Both the position numbers and the translations under genes were made by a program. 64,000 nt of DNA, taken from contig JAJEDB010000039.1 in the NCBI GenBank assembly GCA_022821725.1, positions 78,134 through 142,133 of the forward strand, written 5' to 3'. This document shows, one piece after another, positions 31,752-39,540 of the stretch; position 1 is the first letter of the stretch; every line of letters begins with the position of its first letter. Origin of the DNA: Candidatus Poribacteria bacterium. Its GTDB lineage: Bacteria > Poribacteria > WGA-4E > WGA-3G. The notes beneath the pieces are model-generated. The model worked only from the letters and a program-made list of their open reading frames with translations. It had not been told where the DNA came from and ran no database searches.

Positions 31752-32064
31752 TTTATTGCTTCTGGGCCGCTGCGTCCGTTGTCCTTGCGGGTTTTCGGTT
31801 CATTCGCGACTGGATTTGAGAATTTTGACATTAATTGTAGCATAAACTTTTAGTTTGTGCAGTTTTATGGTGGAGCCCAAAAACAGATAGGCCCTTTCCC
31901 GTTGAAACCCAAAAACGCAGCCTGCAACAATACGCAGAAATACGCAGAAATGCCCAAGCAAAGACCCCAAGCAAAAACCCCAAGCAAAAACACGCAGGCG
32001 ACTCGGACACAGAAACCACTAAAGTTTTAAATTCTACTGCTTATCCGCAAGGTAAGTTAAAAAA
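31752..32064. other. Repeat-rich gap within the ABC-2 exporter operon
   Basis: This gap of 313 bases separates permeases from their ATPase. It holds a short hairpin GCATAAACT/AGTTTGTGC (about 31841-31862), related to the hairpin inside the MITE, and the repeat at 31911-31999. No gene and no convincing promoter was found. Confidence 0.55.
31911..31999 (+). repeat. Intergenic repeat family (AATACGCAGAAA type), copy 1
   Basis: It contains GCCTGCAACAATACGCAGAA, then tandem units of CCCCAAGCAAAAA, and closes with GCAGGC, so the ends can pair. A shorter inverted copy lies at 33098-33145 and a partial direct copy at 41891-41925. Confidence 0.65.
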
Positions 32065-33066
32065 ATGATTGAAGTTGACAACCTTAGCAAAATTTTCAAG
32101 ATCTATCATCACCGCAAAGGATTTTTCGGGAGTTTTGCGAATCTCTTTTCGCGCAAACACCGCATTGTCCAAGCCGTAGACCAGGTTTCCTTCACCGTCA
32201 AACGCGGCGAAATTGTGGGGTATTTGGGGCCAAATGGTGCTGGAAAGTCAACGACTATCAAAATGCTGACTGGCATTTTGGTGCCGACATCGGGCAGTGT
32301 GACCGTGAATGGATATATCCCACATCGTCAACGAAAAGAAAATGCCAAGCACATTGGGGTCGTGTTTGGGCAAAGATCGCATCTGTGGTTCGATTTACCT
32401 GTTCAAGAATCATTTGAGTTGTTGCAGCGTATCTATCGGATCCCAGAGACACAATACCGCTACAATGTCGAGGTATTTGACGAATTGCTCAGCCTTGGCG
32501 ATTTTTTCCAGACACCTGTGCGCCAGTTGAGTCTCGGTCAGCGGATGCGTGCCGACATCGCGGCTGCACTGCTCCACAATCCAGATATTCTATTTCTTGA
32601 TGAACCCACGATCGGTTTAGATGTTGTCGCCAAGGCACGTATTCGACAGTTTATTCAGAAAATTAACGCTGAACGGCAGGTCACGATTGTATTGACAACC
32701 CACGATTTAGATGATGTCGAGAAACTCTGCAAGCGTGTGATTCTCATTGACAACGCACGTCTCTGTTTTGACGGAGAACTTGCCAGGCTGCGGCGGTTGC
32801 TATCAACGGAACGGCTTTTGACTGTTGATTATGCTGAAGTCTATCCGGACATCAGCATTCCCAGTGCATACGTTACCTATCAGGAAGGTGCCCGCGTGCA
32901 GTATCGATTCTCTCCTGAAGAAATCAGCACAGCGGATCTCATCGGGGCAATCCTTCAGAAATTCAAGATTATAGACATATCCGTTCAGGAACCTGATATT
33001 GAAGAGTTAATCAAAACCGTTTACGAGGATAATTCTTTAATTTTTCCTTGCGGAGAAACGACGTGA
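32065..33066 (+). CDS. ABC-2 exporter ATP-binding protein
   Basis: Protein of 333 residues. Walker A is GPNGAGKST, the signature is LSLGQRMR (LSGGQ variant), and Walker B is ILFLDEPTIGLD, followed by the switch His in TTHDLDDVEK. A C-terminal domain (about 235-333) is typical of DrrA/NatA-type ATPases. ATG 32065 follows CCGCAAGGTAAG. It is the third component of the exporter with the two permeases at 30117 and 30951, although a 313-base repeat gap intervenes. Confidence 0.88.
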   Translation: MIEVDNLSKIFKIYHHRKGFFGSFANLFSRKHRIVQAVDQVSFTVKRGEIVGYLGPNGAGKSTTIKMLTGILVPTSGSVTVNGYIPHRQRKENAKHIGVVFGQRSHLWFDLPVQESFELLQRIYRIPETQYRYNVEVFDELLSLGDFFQTPVRQLSLGQRMRADIAAALLHNPDILFLDEPTIGLDVVAKARIRQFIQKINAERQVTIVLTTHDLDDVEKLCKRVILIDNARLCFDGELARLRRLLSTERLLTVDYAEVYPDISIPSAYVTYQEGARVQYRFSPEEISTADLIGAILQKFKIIDISVQEPDIEELIKTVYEDNSLIFPCGETT

Positions 33067-33097
33067 GTTCCGGATTTGACATGTTTTTCTTAAATCC

Positions 33098-33145
33098 GCC
33101 TGCGTGTTTTTGCTTGGGTATTTCTGCGTATTGTTGCAGGCTACG
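33098..33145 (-). repeat. Intergenic repeat family (AATACGCAGAAA type), copy 2, inverted
   Basis: The reverse complement of the core of copy 1 (31911-31999): GCCTGC...TTTTTGCTTGGG...TTCTGCGTATTGTTGCAGGC, with self-pairing ends. Copies 1 and 2 flank the ABC ATPase gene in opposite orientation. Confidence 0.65.
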
Positions 33146-33225
33146 GTTTTTATATTTCACTAAGAACTTTACGCTTGAACGTAAATTGACAGAGCCGATA
33201 TCTCAAGATGCACGATCGGATTGAC

Positions 33226-33255
33226 TTGACAAATCCAAAATCTATAAGGTAAAAT
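33226..33255 (+). promoter_or_regulatory. Promoter of the LamG-domain gene
   Basis: TTGACA, 18 bases, TAAAAT on the plus strand, about 55 bases upstream of the start codon. Confidence 0.55.
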
Positions 33256-33308
33256 ATATGATAGTTTTCACCGACCTTAATTTCTATAACCAAAAGGAGC
33301 AATTAAAA

Positions 33309-34073
33309 ATGCGTTTAAGGAATATCAGAATAGTCTGTGTACTCGCTGCATTTCTCACGATGTTCTGCTATGTAACAGCGGCGGATGCACAAGATTTCGT
33401 AATAGATGGACTCGTCGCCATGTGGACGCTCAATGAAGCGGATATCGACGGTAAAACTGTCAAGGATGTCTTTGGTGGCAAAGATGCGAAGATCGAAGGC
33501 ACCCTTAAATCCGTCGAAGGGGCAGCTGATGGCACGGGAGAAGCCTTGGAATTTGAAGGGGATAGTTACATCGAAATCCCAGCGATGGGTGAGTTTGAGC
33601 ATGTGAGTATTGAATGCTATGCGCTTGAAGGACAGTTCGGTGGCATTCAAGGCATTGTCTCTACATGGCAGTGGGCGGCTGGCAAAGTCCACTTCAAATT
33701 TGAGGGTAACCAAATCCAAGTTCATAAGAACGATGGTGTGAAAATCCGCCTAAATGCTGAGGAGGAGCGGTGGTATCACATCATTTACACCAGCAATACC
33801 AAAGACAATGAGCTGAAACTCTATGTTGATGGTGAATTGGTTGACGAAGGAAACGCCGGCGCAACCCCTGAACTGATGGACGAACGCCGTATCGGTAGCG
33901 AACACGACGGTAGATTCCTGATCGGTATGATTGATAACGTCCGTATTTATGACCGGATCCTTGACGAAGACGAGGTTGCACAGAATTTTGAGTCGCAGAG
34001 CGATCAATTGCCTGTGGAACCCGCTGGTAAACTCTCAGCCACTTGGGGCTACCTCAAAGCATTGAGAAATTAA
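33309..34073 (+). CDS. Secreted LamG/concanavalin-like domain protein
   Basis: Protein of 254 residues from ATG 33309, with AAGGAG nine bases upstream. The signal peptide ends near VTAADAQ. A LamG jelly-roll follows: LVAMWTLNEAD at its start, ALEFEGDSYIEIP, WYHIIYTSNTKDNELKLYVDG and MIDNVRIYDRILDEDEV, a pattern common in carbohydrate-binding and adhesive proteins. The C-terminal tail PAGKLSATWGYLKALRN resembles a short terminal motif seen in many proteins of this lineage, whose role is unknown. It has its own promoter. Confidence 0.8.
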   Translation: MRLRNIRIVCVLAAFLTMFCYVTAADAQDFVIDGLVAMWTLNEADIDGKTVKDVFGGKDAKIEGTLKSVEGAADGTGEALEFEGDSYIEIPAMGEFEHVSIECYALEGQFGGIQGIVSTWQWAAGKVHFKFEGNQIQVHKNDGVKIRLNAEEERWYHIIYTSNTKDNELKLYVDGELVDEGNAGATPELMDERRIGSEHDGRFLIGMIDNVRIYDRILDEDEVAQNFESQSDQLPVEPAGKLSATWGYLKALRN

Positions 34074-34097
34074 AGGTAGGAGGGATTTGTAATCCCG

Positions 34098-35003
34098 ATG
34101 TCTCTGCGCATTCAGAAGGCAGTTATTCCTATTGCCGGATACGGGACACGCCTTTTTCCCGCAACGAAAGCCGTGCCAAAAGCACTCTTTCCAATTATCG
34201 CTCAGGATGGTATCGCAAAGCCGATCATTCAGCTGATTATTGAGGAGGCGCTAACGGCAGGTGTGGAAGAGGTGTGTCTCGTTGCCCAACCCCAGCAGGT
34301 CGAGCCGATTGCCGACTATTTTTCTGGCACCGTTGCGGATGCGATTCGCGAAAAGGCGGAATTAGCAGCGCAAGCAGATCGATTAGCGGAAATAGGCGAG
34401 AGATTGCATTTCGCTATTCAAGCAGCGCCGGAGGGTTTTGGACACGCCATCTATTGCGCAAAGGATTTCGCCGCGGGTGAACCTGTCATGATTCTGCTCG
34501 GGGATCACCTCTATATTTCCGAGTCAAATGTCTCTTGCGCGAAACAATTGGCGGATGTCTATGCACAGGTTGGGCAATCTGTCACGAGTCTGGATCTCTG
34601 TCATGAGAGCGAACTCTCACTCAACGGCATCGTTCACGGTAGTCCTTCTCCTGAATCTCCAAGAATTTTTACGTTAGCACAAATCTCCGAAAAGCCGACG
34701 GTCGAGTTCGCGCAGGAACACCTCCGTATTGAGGGTGTTCCTGATCAACAATACCTCTGCAACTTCGGCATTGACCTCCTCAACCCCCTCCTCTTTGATA
34801 TTCTCGATTACAACTACAGACACCGAATTGTGACGCATGGAGAGATTCAACTGCGGGATGCGATGTCGGAAATGATAAAACGGGAAGGCATGTCCGGGTA
34901 TCGCGTCGCAGGTAAACGTTACGATACAGGAAACCCACAAGACCTGCTGAAAACCGTGAATGCCTTTGGTCTCCACGGTCCCTATCGGAATGTCTTAATC
35001 TAA
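34098..35003 (+). CDS. UTP-glucose-1-phosphate uridylyltransferase-like nucleotidyltransferase
   Basis: Protein of 301 residues of the GalU family. The N-terminal nucleotide-binding motif is IPIAGYGTRLFPATKAVPKA, followed by later ILLGDHLY and the Glu/Lys-containing FGIDLLNP and RYDTGNPQDLLKTVNAF segments. Such enzymes make UDP-glucose for glycan synthesis. The Shine-Dalgarno AGGAGGG lies about 13 bases before the ATG, with a small GGGATT/AATCCC hairpin between them that could bring them together. It overlaps the convergent UPF0173 gene by nine bases. Confidence 0.82.
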   Translation: MSLRIQKAVIPIAGYGTRLFPATKAVPKALFPIIAQDGIAKPIIQLIIEEALTAGVEEVCLVAQPQQVEPIADYFSGTVADAIREKAELAAQADRLAEIGERLHFAIQAAPEGFGHAIYCAKDFAAGEPVMILLGDHLYISESNVSCAKQLADVYAQVGQSVTSLDLCHESELSLNGIVHGSPSPESPRIFTLAQISEKPTVEFAQEHLRIEGVPDQQYLCNFGIDLLNPLLFDILDYNYRHRIVTHGEIQLRDAMSEMIKREGMSGYRVAGKRYDTGNPQDLLKTVNAFGLHGPYRNVLI

Positions 35004-35705
35004 TGTCTCCCCAACCGCTAACGAGATAATTTCTACATCCTGGGATGCCGTTAATTGTCGGAGTTCTTCGGGCGTTCCTGTCAATAGTGGGAAAGTGCCG
35101 TAATGGATGGGCAGAATCGCTGGAACATTGAGCAATTGTGCGGCGTAGGCGGCTTCACGCGGTCCCATCGTGAAATGGTCACCAATCGGAAGTAATGCGA
35201 GGTCGGGTTGGTAAATCTCACCGATAATCCGCATATCCCCGAACACGTTCGTATCCCCGGCGTGGTAAATTTTGTATCCGTTTCCGAATTCGATGATATA
35301 GCCTGCGGGTTCACCCAGATAAACCGTTGTGCCGTCTTCCTCTGTGAAGCTGCTACTATGGTTTGCTGAGACCATTGTTGCTTTCACGCCGCCGACAGTG
35401 ACAGTGCCACCCTTGTTCATACCGATCGTGTTCTCGACCCCCTGATTACCGAGCCATCCTGCAATTTCAACGATAGACACAACTGTCGGTGTATGTTTTT
35501 TTGCCAGTGGCACTGCATCGCTAATGTGATCCGCGTGTCCGTGTGTGATGAGGATAGCATCAAGGCGATCAAAGGTCTTGAGCGCATCCGGACATACTGG
35601 GTTGTTGGTTACCCATGGATCTATGAGGAGTGTTTGTCCATCTGATTCGATTTTAAAGGTGGAGTGTCCGAGCCATGTCAGGCGGATACCATTGTTAAGC
35701 TGCAT
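34995..35705 (-). CDS. UPF0173 metal-dependent hydrolase (metallo-beta-lactamase fold)
   Basis: Protein of 236 residues. The metallo-beta-lactamase zinc motif is ITHGHADHISDA (HxHxDH), with further ligands at NHSS, HAGDTNVFGD and IPIHYGTFP. The opening RLTWLGHSTFKIE is typical of UPF0173 (UlaG-related). The reaction is unknown. Its start overlaps the end of the SelA-like gene by 11 bases on the same strand, so the two are coupled, and it converges with the GalU-like gene. Confidence 0.85.
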   Translation of the reverse strand: MQLNNGIRLTWLGHSTFKIESDGQTLLIDPWVTNNPVCPDALKTFDRLDAILITHGHADHISDAVPLAKKHTPTVVSIVEIAGWLGNQGVENTIGMNKGGTVTVGGVKATMVSANHSSSFTEEDGTTVYLGEPAGYIIEFGNGYKIYHAGDTNVFGDMRIIGEIYQPDLALLPIGDHFTMGPREAAYAAQLLNVPAILPIHYGTFPLLTGTPEELRQLTASQDVEIISLAVGETLD

Positions 35706-36813
35706 TGAGAATTTCCTTTAGTCTTTGGGCGATGATTTCTACCTCTCCGGGCATTAGCGTTTGTCCATTGATAATAATGCTATTTTCTCCTGATCCTGGA
35801 AGGTCAATCGAGGGTTCACCTTCTGCGAGTTGCTGAAGGATTTCGTTCCGTGTGATACCGAGGTGTTCTGCATCAAATCGAATTTCAGTGCGGGGCATCG
35901 GCTGTCCGGCTTCGGAAGGGAAGATACGATGGACTGTAACGCCTTGGATGTCCGAGAACACTTCGTCGTAGTAGGTAACCTGATCCTCGTAGGACTGCTG
36001 TAATTTATCGTGATCTTGATCCAGATACCATTCGACGGCGGTAAGGAGTCCTACCAACTCTTCTTTTCCCACCTTCATTCCCCTGCCGATAAAGGGATGT
36101 GGGGGTCCGTTGAAGGCGATAGCCTCAATCAGTGATTTTTTCCCGACAATTAACCCACTACTCTGCGGTCCGCATAAGCCTTTCCCGCCGCTAAAGAGTG
36201 CCAGATCAGCACCCATCTGCGTGAAACGCCATAAGTTTTCAGGGGGTGGTAGTTGTGCCGCGGCATCAACAATGAGGGGGATACTGTGCCTTTTCGCAAT
36301 CGAGATGGCTTCCTCGTAAGGCACCCAGAGGTGTTCTCTGCTGGGGTTCGCGAAGTAGAAGATCGCGGCGGTCTTCTCCGTAATGGCGTTTTCTAACTCG
36401 CCAGGAGTCGTTCCGTTTTCGTCTCCTATCTCTACAAATGTGACACCGACCTGCCGAACGGCGTAATCGTATCCGACACGACCGTGACGATGCACAATCA
36501 CTTCACTTTTCATTGACGGATCAAGGTGAGGCAGTTTTTCACGCTTGTCAGGGTCAAGTCCGGTGATACATGCAGCAGTGCTGAGTGTCAAAGCAGCGGC
36601 AGCACCGCAGGAGACATACGCCGCTTCGTTGTGGGTGAGTTTCGCAATCTCTTCCCCGACCCGTTTTTGGAGTTCGATGATGTCTACAAAATGCTTGGCA
36701 GCGTCCGCCATTGCAGCGACGACCTCAGTTGGCATGATTGAGCCACCGAGTCGTGTGAGCGTCGCGTTGCCGTTAATGACTGTGCGAATGCCTAAGCGTT
36801 TGTAGATATTCAT
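35695..36813 (-). CDS. SelA-like PLP-dependent enzyme
   Basis: Protein of 372 residues of fold-type I, with the PLP Lys in ALFSGGKGLCGPQSSG (about residue 214) and the cofactor Asp in PLIVDAAAQLP. It lacks the N-terminal domain of true selenocysteine synthase, so it is more like DgaE-type aminotransferases/ammonia-lyases acting on amino sugars or similar compounds. The opening IYKRLGIRTVINGNATLTRLGG is common in the SelA/DgaE group. It precedes the UPF0173 gene and follows the ABC ATPase gene by 57 bases. Confidence 0.75.
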   Translation of the reverse strand: MNIYKRLGIRTVINGNATLTRLGGSIMPTEVVAAMADAAKHFVDIIELQKRVGEEIAKLTHNEAAYVSCGAAAALTLSTAACITGLDPDKREKLPHLDPSMKSEVIVHRHGRVGYDYAVRQVGVTFVEIGDENGTTPGELENAITEKTAAIFYFANPSREHLWVPYEEAISIAKRHSIPLIVDAAAQLPPPENLWRFTQMGADLALFSGGKGLCGPQSSGLIVGKKSLIEAIAFNGPPHPFIGRGMKVGKEELVGLLTAVEWYLDQDHDKLQQSYEDQVTYYDEVFSDIQGVTVHRIFPSEAGQPMPRTEIRFDAEHLGITRNEILQQLAEGEPSIDLPGSGENSIIINGQTLMPGEVEIIAQRLKEILNAA

Positions 36814-36870
36814 TTTTTAATGGATTTTTGAAAAAAATCCGAACCGAGAACCATTCCCTCTGAAAGCTAT

Positions 36871-37683
36871 TTACCCGACTTCCTCACCGTCTAATTTACC
36901 GACGTGGAGATCGATCTCATCGCGCGACTCAATCTTATCCACCTTACCATCCGCCATGTGGAAAATGCGATCGGAGACATCTAACATCTTGTGATCGTGT
37001 GTTGCGGTGATGATGGTTACGCCGTTTTCAGCATTGAGTCGACGGAGTAAGGCAATGATTTCGAGTCCGGTTTTGGTGTCCAAGTTTCCGGTCGGCTCAT
37101 CGGCGAGAACAATTGCGGGATCGTTTGCAAGCGAACGTGCAATTGCGACGCGCTGTTGTTGTCCACCGGAGAGCTCTAACGGCTTGTGTTGCACGCGGTC
37201 ACCGAGTCCGACGAGTGTAAGGAGGTCAACGCCTTTCTCTCTGCTTTCGTCTGCACTCATACCCGCGAAGATCATCGGAAGTGAAACGTTTTCGAGTGCC
37301 GTCATAACTGGAATGAGATTGAACGATTGAAAGATATAGCCGATCTTCCGACAGCGGAGCCATGCGAGTTCATACGCGTCAAGTTGTGCAATGTCCACCT
37401 CGTCAATGTAGACTCTGCCCTCGGTCGGTTTGTCTAAGCCACCGATCATGTTGAAAAGTGTCGATTTCCCTGAACCGGAGGGACCCATGATAGAGATGTA
37501 CTCACCACGTTGGATTTGGAAATTGACACCGCGGAGAGCATCCACGGTCTGCGTTCCCATCTCATACCGCTTGATAAGGTTCCGGACGCGAACTGTGTTT
37601 TCCTTCGGAAGGATGCGTTGGAACTTTTCTGGTGTTTCGGCGAGAATTGCGGCAACATCGCCTATTTCTGTTGGTGTATTCAT
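36871..37683 (-). CDS. LolD/MacB-type ABC transporter ATP-binding protein
   Basis: Protein of 270 residues. Walker A is MGPSGSGKST, the signature is LSGGQQQR, Walker B is IVLADEPTGNLD, and the switch His is in TATHDHKML. The first 30 residues are an extension not found in short LolD. A four-base gap separates it from the PqqD-like gene upstream. The operon's giant FtsX permease (41984) is the obvious partner; the MacB-like permease at 27737 is another. Together they would form a mechanotransmission-type transporter. Confidence 0.88.
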   Translation of the reverse strand: MNTPTEIGDVAAILAETPEKFQRILPKENTVRVRNLIKRYEMGTQTVDALRGVNFQIQRGEYISIMGPSGSGKSTLFNMIGGLDKPTEGRVYIDEVDIAQLDAYELAWLRCRKIGYIFQSFNLIPVMTALENVSLPMIFAGMSADESREKGVDLLTLVGLGDRVQHKPLELSGGQQQRVAIARSLANDPAIVLADEPTGNLDTKTGLEIIALLRRLNAENGVTIITATHDHKMLDVSDRIFHMADGKVDKIESRDEIDLHVGKLDGEEVG

Positions 37684-37686
37684 TTT

Positions 37687-38160
37687 TTAATTATTCCTTC
37701 TCTGTAGAAATCCAAAAATGCCCTGTTTTTCGGGTTCCGGTTCCGGGGTTACAGGGGTGTTCTGTTGACGGTCCGGAATGGCGAATCCTATGAAATTCCG
37801 TTTGCCAAGCTGCTGCATAAACGTAAAGAGGGACGTTTCCGCTTCTTTCCGAGTCAACTGGTACTGTTTTTGGACCCCCTTTATAATCTGTGAAATGGTA
37901 TGCTTACCGTCGCACATCTGCCACACATAAGTCCCGATAGAGTCTAAGACAATAACCCTTTTATCGGGGAGCATAAAGAGTTTACTGGCGAGTCGGATCC
38001 AGAGTTTGTCTTTCTGGGGAACAACGAGTGAGGCTTCGCCTTTGTCGTCTGTCTCCCAGTTTATCAACTGGTTCCGAACAGGGAACGACTTCATAAGCCG
38101 AGTCCGATCCATATCCGGACGTTTCTTAAGTTTGAGGGCGTATAGAATTCTGTTTAGCAT
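37687..38160 (-). CDS. PqqD-like (RRE fold) protein
   Basis: Protein of 157 residues. The central part VIVLDSIGTYVWQMCDGKHTISQIIKGVQKQY (about residues 68-99) matches the PqqD/RiPP recognition-element pattern, a small winged-helix-like domain that holds leader peptides. The N-terminal 60 residues and the Pro/Glu-rich C-terminal tail are additional. No radical-SAM or precursor gene is seen nearby, so its partner could be a substrate of the transporter. It has no clear ribosome-binding site. It sits between the DcrB-like gene and the ATPase gene. Confidence 0.7.
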   Translation of the reverse strand: MLNRILYALKLKKRPDMDRTRLMKSFPVRNQLINWETDDKGEASLVVPQKDKLWIRLASKLFMLPDKRVIVLDSIGTYVWQMCDGKHTISQIIKGVQKQYQLTRKEAETSLFTFMQQLGKRNFIGFAIPDRQQNTPVTPEPEPEKQGIFGFLQRRNN

Positions 38161-38190
38161 AATGGTTTTCGGTTCGCCTGCTACGCAGGC

Positions 38191-38310
38191 TTTCGGTTAT
38201 CGGTTGTCAGTTAAGAGGTTTCTTGTAAAAATCTGCGCCACTTTGGAATATTCCCACAGAGGGTGAATTGTTACCCAACGCCTCCTGTAACCGATAACTG
38301 ATAACCGAAA
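38191..38310. repeat. Long inverted repeat between the DcrB-like and PqqD-like genes
   Basis: The 23-base arms TTTCGGTTATCGGTTGTCAG+TTA (38191-38213) and its near reverse complement (38288-38310) flank about 75 bases. The same TAACTG/CAGTTA motifs recur at 13190, 39400 and 41560, so this is a dispersed intergenic element. Confidence 0.6.
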
Positions 38311-38339
38311 GGATTTTTGAAAAAAATCCATACTGACAA

Positions 38340-39389
38340 CTACTCGTGGTATTTAATACTTTCAGCAACCTTTTGAACGGTCGAACGCGCATCGATACTG
38401 CCGACGGACTGGATGACATAGATACGGTTGGACTGATTGCACCGCCATAGATGAAACACAAGTGCCGTTCTCTTGGATAGCTTATCAAGCATCAGCACGG
38501 GACTGAACGGCACACCATCATAGAGCCGTGTTTGTTCCCCGATAAGCGTCAGACATTCATCCGCCGAATCTGTGTCAGATGTTACTTCGAATCCGTAGCC
38601 ACGAATCGCTTTTGCGTATTTGGCGCGAAACCATGTCTCTAATGGATTTGGGGCATCTTTATAGTCGCTCAGCATCACCTCTGCGGGTCCGTATCGTTCC
38701 ACACTCAGGCTCCCTTTGTCGGGTACGACCGAGGTTACTTCGCTTCTACGATCTTCTAAAGAACCATTATTTCGTAGACGGTTGCTTGCCAGTTTCGCAA
38801 GCCGTACCGCACTCTGAAAGCGGACGGGTTTTGCAACGAAGGCGAACAACAGGTAGCCACTGAGCAGTTTCTGACGTTCCAGCTTGTATTCTTTTGGCAC
38901 CCCTAACTTAAGCCCGTAAGCACTCCACAACGTTAGGGGTGCGTCCCCGCGGTCTGCAATTGATTCAAAAACCCGAAGGACCGTAGGTCGCCAATTCTCT
39001 TTGAGCCGTCCCATCACCTGCACGATCGTAATCCGTTTCCCGGTGTGAAAAATCAGCCCACTTGCACGGATACTCCCCTTCCAACTAAAACCGAGAACGG
39101 TGCGTCCCTCAAAAAATTCCTCTTCTTTGATGAAATTAACGTTCCGACGGAAGGAGAGTTCGGTCCCCTTCTTATACGTCTTTCGGATCAGCTTGAAGTA
39201 TTCGTCGAGCGTCGCGTGGAGATCCGGCTTTTTGCGTCGGGTATGTGCCCATTTGAGTTCAAGGCGAGGCATCTCTGGATCGTCAAGTCGGAGATATCCT
39301 GTTTTCTGGTCTCCGCTAAGCCCACTCAGTTCCCATGTCGTGGGAATCTCCAGTTCTATGCCTGCCCACCCAAAAACAGTCCATTCCAT
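38340..39389 (-). CDS. DcrB-like protein with two related halves
   Basis: Protein of 349 residues. The N-terminal half starts with GWAGIELEIPTTWELSG and the C-terminal half with SAYGLKLGVPKEYKLERQ. Both have the hydrophobic-strand, then P, then amphipathic-strand pattern of DcrB/PsbP-like domains (DUF1795), so it appears to be an internal duplication. No signal peptide or transmembrane segment is visible, which is odd for a family that is usually periplasmic. ATG 39389 lacks a Shine-Dalgarno site because the upstream space is filled by repeats. The function is unknown. Confidence 0.5.
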   Translation of the reverse strand: MEWTVFGWAGIELEIPTTWELSGLSGDQKTGYLRLDDPEMPRLELKWAHTRRKKPDLHATLDEYFKLIRKTYKKGTELSFRRNVNFIKEEEFFEGRTVLGFSWKGSIRASGLIFHTGKRITIVQVMGRLKENWRPTVLRVFESIADRGDAPLTLWSAYGLKLGVPKEYKLERQKLLSGYLLFAFVAKPVRFQSAVRLAKLASNRLRNNGSLEDRRSEVTSVVPDKGSLSVERYGPAEVMLSDYKDAPNPLETWFRAKYAKAIRGYGFEVTSDTDSADECLTLIGEQTRLYDGVPFSPVLMLDKLSKRTALVFHLWRCNQSNRIYVIQSVGSIDARSTVQKVAESIKYHE

Positions 39390-39427
39390 TTTTTTATAGT
39401 TGTCAGTTGTCAGTTAAAGAAGTTTGC

Positions 39428-39514
39428 AAGTGTTCTAAAGTTTACAAGTGAGGAAGTTAAAAGCGACAACAACAGTCTGTGCAACTTCGCAACTTCACAG
39501 ATTTTAGAACACTT
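39428..39514. repeat. Inverted repeat between the OPT-like and DcrB-like genes
   Basis: AAGTGTTCTAAA (39428-39439) pairs perfectly with TTTAGAACACTT (39503-39514), with extension outward and an inner GAAGTT/AACTTC pair. Confidence 0.6.
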
Positions 39515-39540
39515 TACAACTTTCTACCAAAAAGGTAAAA

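Noticed and set aside
31921..31998. Short tandem CCCCAAGCAAAAA units, considered as a CRISPR-like array
   Set aside because: The units are contiguous with no spacers and too short; they are part of a dispersed intergenic repeat.
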